Below the pieces are notes generated by a model, which had not been told where the DNA came from, did no database searches, and saw only the letters and a program-made list of their open reading frames with translations. The position numbers and the translations under genes were made by a program. Below, piece after piece: positions 15,934-21,132 of a stretch of DNA of 21,132 bases; positions within the stretch are counted from its first letter, which is position 1, and each line of letters begins with the position of its first letter. The stretch is from Chara braunii. Lineage: Eukaryota; Streptophyta; Charophyceae; Charales; Characeae. Location of the stretch: contig BFEA01000373.1 in NCBI GenBank assembly GCA_003427395.1, positions 149,647 to 170,778 of the forward strand. The letters are read 5' to 3'.

Positions 15934-16115
15934 TTAAACTACTCCATCCATTTGTGTCGTCTCCCAAAGAGACCCCGCCACCCACCATGATCAAATCCCC
16001 GCGGAGCGACACTCACCTATTTGTGGCAGATTTCCTAAACCAAAGCAAAAACTTACACCAAACCAACAACAACAATCCAACACAAACAGTCCATTGTGTA
16101 CAACACTCTCTCTGA

Positions 16116-16116
<1 letters not shown>

Positions 16117-16192
<76 letters not shown>

Positions 16193-16262
16193 TCTCACAC
16201 TCACACACACACACACACCCACACACACACACACACAAACAAACAAACACACACACACACAC
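16117..16262. repeat. Compound (CT)n-(CA)n microsatellite
   Basis: A CT array of about 72 bp runs into a CA array interrupted by CAAACAAACAAA. ORFs crossing it are artefacts. Confidence 0.97.
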
Positions 16263-16499
16263 AGACCCTGACACAGGCCACGACAGGTGAGCACACCCAA
16301 TCCACGAAGTCGATGTGCGCTCCTGCTGGAGATCGTAAATGAAATCCCCACGTACCCCGGCTGTGCAGCGGCACAGCATGGGCACGTGGCGCATGCGTGT
16401 GCTTGTGTGGCGACCTTGGGCTTGCGCGTCGTGAGCACTGTCTCTCTTTTCTTGCCACGTGTCACTCCTTCGCTGCTGCACGTTTCGTCACTTTTTCCC

Positions 16500-16615
16500 G
16501 CTGTTTTCCACTGAAAACAGCAAAAAACACCCAAAAAAACCGCTATCGGGTTTTACGCAGTTTCCCCACTGTGCAGTGTCACAGTGGCGGGTGGGAGCGG
16601 GGAACGTTCCCGCTC
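16500..16615. other. Three hairpins in a retrotransposon leader
   Basis: A perfect 9 bp stem with 4 nt loop (16500-16508 with 16513-16521), a perfect 8 bp stem CCACTGTG/CACAGTGG (16566-16573 with 16580-16587) and a GAGCGGG/CCCGCTC stem (16595-16601 with 16609-16615). The last overlaps the primer-binding site. On the minus strand these would lie just downstream of the primer-binding site. Confidence 0.7.
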
Positions 16616-16623
16616 TGATACCA
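16612..16623 (-). other. LTR-retrotransposon primer-binding site (initiator tRNA-Met)
   Basis: The minus strand reads TGGTATCAGAGC, complementary to the 12 nt 3' end (including CCA) of plant initiator tRNA-Met, the standard primer-binding site of many plant Copia and Gypsy elements. The LTR should lie at higher coordinates and the gag region at lower ones. Confidence 0.8.
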
Positions 16624-16950
16624 GCGTGGGGGACCCACAGGGTGAGGTGCTCCGCCTGAGATAGAGATGGAGATGGAGGATGAGGGTGGAGAAAGATGGC
16701 ACAGCGCAGCTCCCACGCAGACTCCAATGTACGTACTCCAAACTGTGCGAATGTAGAATGACACAAAGTATAGACTCTAGCCAGCGGACTGGCTGGACTG
16801 GACTGGACTGGCTAGTACCGATAAAGGTACCGGCCTGGACTGGACTACCCCGAATACAACACAGGCCTGTGAGAACAGGCCAAGGGGCTGGTCTCAAAGG
16901 CCAACCAGAGGTCCGCTACACTTACCTCCCCAATTTGAATGATAAGAGCG
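16624..16950 (-). mobile_element. Probable 5' LTR remnant, limits unknown
   Basis: This is inferred from the adjacent primer-binding site. A candidate LTR 3' end (CCCCCA) lies 3 bases from it. No second LTR exists in the window, so the 5' limit is a guess. The region includes a short GGACT tandem (16788-16812). No gag or pol similarity follows on the minus strand; the leader runs into the CA/CT microsatellite. Confidence 0.4.
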
Positions 16951-16954
16951 GCTA

Positions 16955-17992
16955 TTGCTACAGAGTCCACACTGGACACACAAAGTGGTGAACAAAGGAT
17001 ACCAGACTAAACCAATCATGAATCGGCGCTTTCTTTCTAATTGTATGCAGTTTCCGAATGTGGTCAAGGTTTCTGCGCAAACAGGCCTCTTAGGCTCTGT
17101 ACACTATGCCTTTTATGGCCAGCATTTCGTATGTTTAACGGTGTTGATTAAGAACTTTTCTCCTGTACTCAATTATAGGAAGAAGAGGTTATCATCTAGT
17201 CGGAGGTTAGCTAGGCCAGCTAGGTTGAAACGATTGGGATCTGGACCGGTGGACGTGTCGCGTGGAATTCTCAAGTTTCGTAGGATCGGTGGAGTTTGGT
17301 CCGACAGTATTCCGACTATCCTTCGGGGGGCTTGCCTAGGTAATGATAACAGCTTTGCCATTGAGGTTGCTCTGGGGAATCTTTGGACTGATGGTTGGTC
17401 CGTTGTCAGACGTTGTTTTGGACTCACTAACGTATACCTTGCACATTCCTGTTTTGTTATCAAAGATCTTAAGAGTGATTTACAAGCTGGAGGTACTTTC
17501 CATTTTGGTCAGGTGGTCTTTACGCCGGGGGGTAGGGCTATTTGCAAAGGGCAGTTGGCTTTGTTGTCACGACAGCCTTGGAGGAGACGACTCCTCAAAT
17601 TCAAATCCGTTGATGCGTTGGTGCGATAGTATCATGCTATCCGCAGTTTTTAGGGATCGGCTACCCATTCTTCACTTCGGGGTGTCTTAGCACGTGCTCT
17701 TAAAGGTAAGATTGGTATCGATGTCCGACAGAGGATCTTGGTACCGATGTTTTATGACCACCGACTGAGTTCATCTAAGGTTCATGCTATTGTCCTGCGA
17801 ATTGTATCTGGGTCTACTTTTCCTAAATCAGTGCAGGGGTTGTTGATCAGAAAGGTTAGATTCGTATGGTGGAAAAACACGCCAGTTTCTGGACACTTGT
17901 GGAATTTTAATCAGGCAGCTAAAGGGGATGAATGTTTTGTCTATTGTTGCAATTTCGAACCTGACTGGGAACGATCGGGTTTTCATGCATGA
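16955..17992 (+). pseudogene. Upstream ORF of the Penelope-like element, two in-frame TAGs
   Basis: One frame stays open from 16955 to 17992 except for two TAG codons 24 nt apart (17627-17629 and 17651-17653). The segments are 224 codons and, after the second TAG, about 112 codons ending CFVYCCNFEPDWERSGFHA. I recognise no catalytic domain. A cysteine cluster (CFVYCC) near the end may be a zinc-binding element, and the first part is basic (RRLARPARLKR). It ends in a TGA whose ATGA overlaps the RT start. Both TAGs could be decayed CAG (Gln) codons. The ATG at 16955 is only the first available one and precedes the 5' repeat, so the start is uncertain. It may be the N-terminal part of the same polyprotein as the RT. 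Confidence 0.5.
17078..17129 (+). repeat. 52 bp direct repeat, 5' copy
   Basis: From CAAACAGG to CAGCATTTCG, identical to 19581-19632 except at two positions. It lies inside the upstream ORF and reads QTGLLGSVHYAFYGQHF in that frame. Confidence 0.97.
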
Positions 17993-19503
17993 CCCGAATT
18001 GGAAAAATCTCAGGCCTTCTTGAGGTGCTCCGAAACTCGAGGAACATTCCCCCGGTTTGCCCAACTCATGGTATGTTCAACCTTGGTAAGCAGTTGGTGG
18101 CAGTCTGTAGTTACCTTCATTCGACCTTTGTTTTGGACCGTCAACACCTCCTTGATTGTTGGACGGTAGAAGATGGTGATGCTGTGGCTAATCCCTCGGT
18201 CGATGTTGGTTTGTTGTCAAAGTGGTTGCATAGACTGCGACGTTGTGTCTGTGTACCTATTGATCGTAATACGGCAGACACGCTGGTTATATGTCCACAA
18301 CTTTACCTGCACTTTCTTCGTTTGACCTTCAATTGTAATTTGTTGTTTGTACCGGTAGAAGGGGATTCACTCTCAGTACTTTCTGTCATGCGTTCGGAGT
18401 TTGAACGCGTACGGTTACATACGTTGGGGAGATGGGATGCTAGTGGTCATTTTGGGGATGCCTATGTTCTACCGAAACATAAAGACCTCTCTCAGTGGCG
18501 GCCGATTTCTCCTACTTGTGCTGAGCCAGCCAGAGTTGCGTCGGGACTTGTTGCGCGAGCTCTGAACTGTCTTCTTTTTGCATTACCGATGCGCTCTCAC
18601 TTTAACCTCAAAGTTGTGATGGATATTGAACCAGGTATCCGTACCATGAGCCAGCACTTTCGTAGGTTGGCTGGTTATTGTGATTTGTTTTCCGCATCCT
18701 TCGATATTAAAGATATGTTCGTCTTTATGCCGCATTCAGATATCATTGATGCGGCTGATTGGTTGGTTTCTTTTTTCGAAGAGCGCAGATGTAAAGGGGT
18801 CAGTGTGGTTAAGAAAGGCAAGAGGTCTTGGCTGTCCTACGGGGGTTCAAGGGATGAATGTAGGTTTGTCTCTTTGGATCAGATTAGGCTCATGGTTCGC
18901 TTTGACCTTCGTTTTACCTTCATCTCCTCGGCTGATGTGCTTCTGAGGCAGATTGCGGGTGTGCCCATGGGTAAAGCCTCGAGCTGCCCTCTGGCCTGTA
19001 TTCTCTGCTCTTTTGCAGAATGGAAATTCCTCCGTACCTTGGGTAACGATAGACGATTCGTTGAAGGTTTTCGCATTGTGGATGATGTGACTGTTTTTAT
19101 TGCGGTTACCAGGAACACCAGGAAGGCTATTGCTTTGTCTATCTTGGAACGTTTCGTGTGCTGTTACGGGTCAACCCTCAGATTCATACGTACTGACGAA
19201 TCCCAGGATTGTTGGACCTTTGCGGGAGTAACTATCCATAGGCATGGGGTCAATCTGAGGACAGTTGCTATCCTTAAGAATGCAACATCGGTTTGGGAGT
19301 TCGGTGATCTGACCTTTGGATGTTTTCAAGATTTTTGCTCTTACTCCAGTAAGAAAGCAAAAATCGGGGCGATTATCAGTACTCTGCACCGGGTGTTTCG
19401 CCTTACTTCTGATACCTGGGGACAACATGAGGTTTTGTTGGTAGTAAAGCATGAACTGTTCCGCCGAGGTTACCCACGACGTTTGGTGATCTCGTCATTT
19501 TGA
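17989..19503 (+). CDS. Penelope-like reverse transcriptase, no endonuclease domain
   Basis: An intact 504-codon ORF, the longest in the window. RT motifs in order: LPKHKDLSQWRPIS (161-174), matching the PK.HK....RPI block typical of Penelope-like RTs; SFDIKDMFVFMPH (237-249, catalytic D239); GVPMGKASSCPLA (324-336), with the Penelope-type MG in place of the QG of LINEs; FRIVDDVTVF (361-370, catalytic D365 and D366); then the thumb-like stretch with FAGVTIHRHG (411-420), SSKKAKIG (453-460) and RRGYP (492-496), equivalent to the NGYP block that ends these RTs. The protein stops 8 residues later, where canonical Penelope would continue into GIY-YIG. It would copy element RNA into DNA in the nucleus. 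The start ATG overlaps the upstream stop (ATGA). All catalytic residues are present, so it may be active or only recently dead. A diverged or new RT clade is the main alternative. Confidence 0.75.
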   Translation: MTRIGKISGLLEVLRNSRNIPPVCPTHGMFNLGKQLVAVCSYLHSTFVLDRQHLLDCWTVEDGDAVANPSVDVGLLSKWLHRLRRCVCVPIDRNTADTLVICPQLYLHFLRLTFNCNLLFVPVEGDSLSVLSVMRSEFERVRLHTLGRWDASGHFGDAYVLPKHKDLSQWRPISPTCAEPARVASGLVARALNCLLFALPMRSHFNLKVVMDIEPGIRTMSQHFRRLAGYCDLFSASFDIKDMFVFMPHSDIIDAADWLVSFFEERRCKGVSVVKKGKRSWLSYGGSRDECRFVSLDQIRLMVRFDLRFTFISSADVLLRQIAGVPMGKASSCPLACILCSFAEWKFLRTLGNDRRFVEGFRIVDDVTVFIAVTRNTRKAIALSILERFVCCYGSTLRFIRTDESQDCWTFAGVTIHRHGVNLRTVAILKNATSVWEFGDLTFGCFQDFCSYSSKKAKIGAIISTLHRVFRLTSDTWGQHEVLLVVKHELFRRGYPRRLVISSF

Positions 19504-19580
19504 CGTTTCGGTGCTAAATTTGGGGGTTCGATTGCTAGCTGCATGTGTATGAGTTGCGGTTTAGGGTTTGGCATGTTTGC

Positions 19581-19632
19581 CAAACAGGACTCTTAGGCCC
19601 TGTACACTATGCCTTTTATGGCCAGCATTTCG
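19581..19632 (+). repeat. 52 bp direct repeat, 3' copy
   Basis: It lies 77 bp after the RT stop codon. Of the two differences from the 5' copy, one is silent and one changes Ser to Pro in the shared reading frame. A TTTAGGGTTTGG string lies just upstream (19560-19571). Confidence 0.97.
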
Positions 19633-20505
19633 GATGGTGTGCTGGTCCGACCTTGGTGGCCTCTTTTGTTTTTTTCCTTTTCTTGGCCGCTGTATGGAAG
19701 GGTGTTTTTTCCTTTCGCAAGATTTTGGGATAGGCCTGCCCAGGGTTGGCTTGTACTGGCGGGATTTCTGTCACTTTTATTTCCGTTCCGGTACCTGACC
19801 TCGTTTTGCTACATCATTCAGCAGGGAGGCTTTCCGATCGTACGGTTTGGGACTCTGGAGTTAGACTGTACTGGTCGGGGTTTTGGCTCTTCCGCGCATG
19901 AACGGTTTCGACCTGTAACTTGGTCCCCTGACACTGATCCGCCAGGGGACGGTTTTTGGTACACCTACGCCTCTTATTGAGCTGCGGCGTGGGACCTTGT
20001 GGCACAGATACAGTATATACGCAGCCAGTCGCCTGTGCTTCTCCTTTCATCTTCATCGAGAACGTGCGCCGACGGTTGTAGCGTGAACGGAGGCGTCGCT
20101 CTGGGTGTTGCTGATATGGGCGTTGCTGGTATAAGGACACTTGTGTGCCCCTCCAGCGGTGCTCTGCATTGCACTCCCGCCTGTCGCTCTTGCGCCATCC
20201 AGCGAGGTGCTTCTCCGATCTGACGACGGCTTCAAGTGTTACGTGTTTGTGCTCTGGTTGTCCTCTGGTTGTGCTGTGCTGTGTTTGATCTGCTGTCTTT
20301 TTTGTGTGGCAGGTATCTCTTTCCGCTGGGAGTTAGTAGTATGGTGAGAACATGCTCTCCTCTGACGATGGTTCTCGGGGCATCTACGACTTCTATGGTG
20401 ACTGATTATCTCTTTCCTTGGCGATTTCTCATGTTCCGGCGGTCTCGCATTTTTTCTGCTCTCGGTTTTGCTGGTGGAAGGACGATGGGTAGAGTAAGTG
20501 TAGGA
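19633..20505. other. T-rich 3' region, no supported gene
   Basis: Short ORFs on the plus strand are hydrophobic and lack any motif I know. This may be the 3' untranslated part of the Penelope-like element, or ordinary intergenic DNA. Confidence 0.4.
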
Positions 20506-20507
20506 TA

Positions 20508-20520
20508 GCTATATATAGGG
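20508..20520 (+). promoter_or_regulatory. TATA-box-like sequence
   Basis: GCTATATATAGGGG is a good match to a plant core TATA box on the plus strand. No gene downstream supports it, so it may be chance in T-rich DNA. Confidence 0.25.
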
Positions 20521-21132
20521 GCAAGGCATGGGTATGGCCCCTGTCGGTAGTGCGACAGCATCTTCTGATCTGTCCTCCTGAAGAGTCTATGTGCGGGATA
20601 GACGAAACGCGTCGAGGGTTGGCCGCGTGGTCTGTGGGTCGTGATTTGCTGTTCTCAGTTGTGTTACTACTTTTGCGTGCGCATTGGAGTGGTTTTTACA
20701 TTGGTGTATCTTTGTCTTGCTCCATCTCACGCTGGATCTGTCTTGCCGGGCAGTTTTCCCTTTCCCTTTCCCTTTCTGTGCAACAGCAGTCTGTACCGGA
20801 GTTGTCCTTTTCGTCCCTTTTTTTTTGTGAGATTCTGTTCCTCGTTTTCTTTTTGCATTCTTCATATCTTTCTCTATGTCTGTTTACTTGTGGCTTTTTT
20901 TTTTTTTTTTTAAGGTGGCGTTCTTAGTTGTATAGCTGTTTGTTTTGTTTGCTACTTGTTTGGTTGTTGGATGGGTTAGTGCAGGTTACTGTAGAAGAGT
21001 AGGGTAGCTGGGAGACCTTGCGGAGGTTGTTGGCGTGATTGGTGATTGCTGGCGTGATTACTTAGGATGAACATTTCCTGCAATCCGGATCTGAATCTGG
21101 CCGAGAGTTGCCGGATCCGGAACCCGGGCTGC
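20521..21132. other. T-rich intergenic DNA to window end
   Basis: It holds a short CCCTTT tandem (20755-20776), a T run (20896-20911) and a repeated TGGCGTGATT (21033 and 21051, approximate). The ORF 20550-20927 is Phe/Ser/Leu-rich and not convincing as a gene. Confidence 0.4.

Larger units (their letters stand above)
17078..19632 (+). mobile_element. Penelope-like retroelement bracketed by 52 bp direct repeats
   Basis: The unit holds an upstream ORF region (16955-17992) and a complete reverse transcriptase ORF (17989-19503), between direct repeats 17078-17129 and 19581-19632 (50 of 52 identical). Penelope-like elements often carry terminal repeats in direct orientation. No GIY-YIG endonuclease is seen on either side of the RT, which fits the endonuclease-lacking branches (Athena/Coprina type) rather than canonical Penelope. 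The real termini may lie outside the short repeats. Confidence 0.6.

Noticed and set aside
19609-19980. Hydrophobic 123-codon ORF downstream of the RT as a second element protein
   Set aside because: It begins inside the 52 bp repeat in a different frame from the shared peptide, is Phe/Leu/Trp-rich from T-rich DNA, and has no motif.

Overview
The window looks like a repeat-dense, gene-poor piece of a large eukaryotic nuclear genome, most likely streptophyte (a charophyte-type green alga or other plant-lineage genome). The signs are two sequences derived from plant-type U6 snRNA, a primer-binding site matching the 3' end of plant initiator tRNA-Met, a short run of the plant telomere repeat TTTAGGG, many A-tailed insertions with target-site duplications, and no recognisable intact cellular gene. 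The lineage call is an inference.

Layout. 1-3400: microsatellite, two small terminal-inverted-repeat elements, several tRNA-like SINE copies, a GC-rich palindrome cluster and the first copy of a repeat called R here. 3400-5150: a foldback element with a ~370 bp central palindrome, then an inverted duplication that joins it to pieces of a LINE. 5112-8549 (minus strand): a decayed, 5'-truncated L1-like LINE with the C-terminal part of an APE endonuclease, a reverse transcriptase (RT) and a C-terminal region. It carries four in-frame stops, one frameshift in a 12-G run and a lost catalytic aspartate (FADN instead of FADD). 8550-11840: AT- and GT-rich low-complexity DNA with little I can name. 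11840-14000: second copies of both small elements, three tail-only retro-insertions with 13-16 bp duplications, a U6 retrocopy with a 16 bp duplication, a 176 bp foldback element, and a second U6-derived sequence next to R copy 2. 14000-16260: another SINE, then four units of a structured repeat whose hairpin varies in a compensatory way, then CT/CA microsatellites. 16500-16950: leader and primer-binding site of an LTR retrotransposon on the minus strand. 16955-19632: the most interesting part, a Penelope-like RT with an intact 504-codon ORF, all three catalytic aspartates and no GIY-YIG domain, bracketed by 52 bp direct repeats (50/52 identical). 19633-21132: T-rich DNA without a recognisable gene.

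How it fits together: the window is a record of retrotransposition. APE-type LINE machinery probably made the A-tailed SINEs, the tail-only insertions and the U6 copies, three of whose four target duplications begin with GAA. The Penelope-like unit is a separate lineage and the only retroelement here with an undamaged catalytic core.
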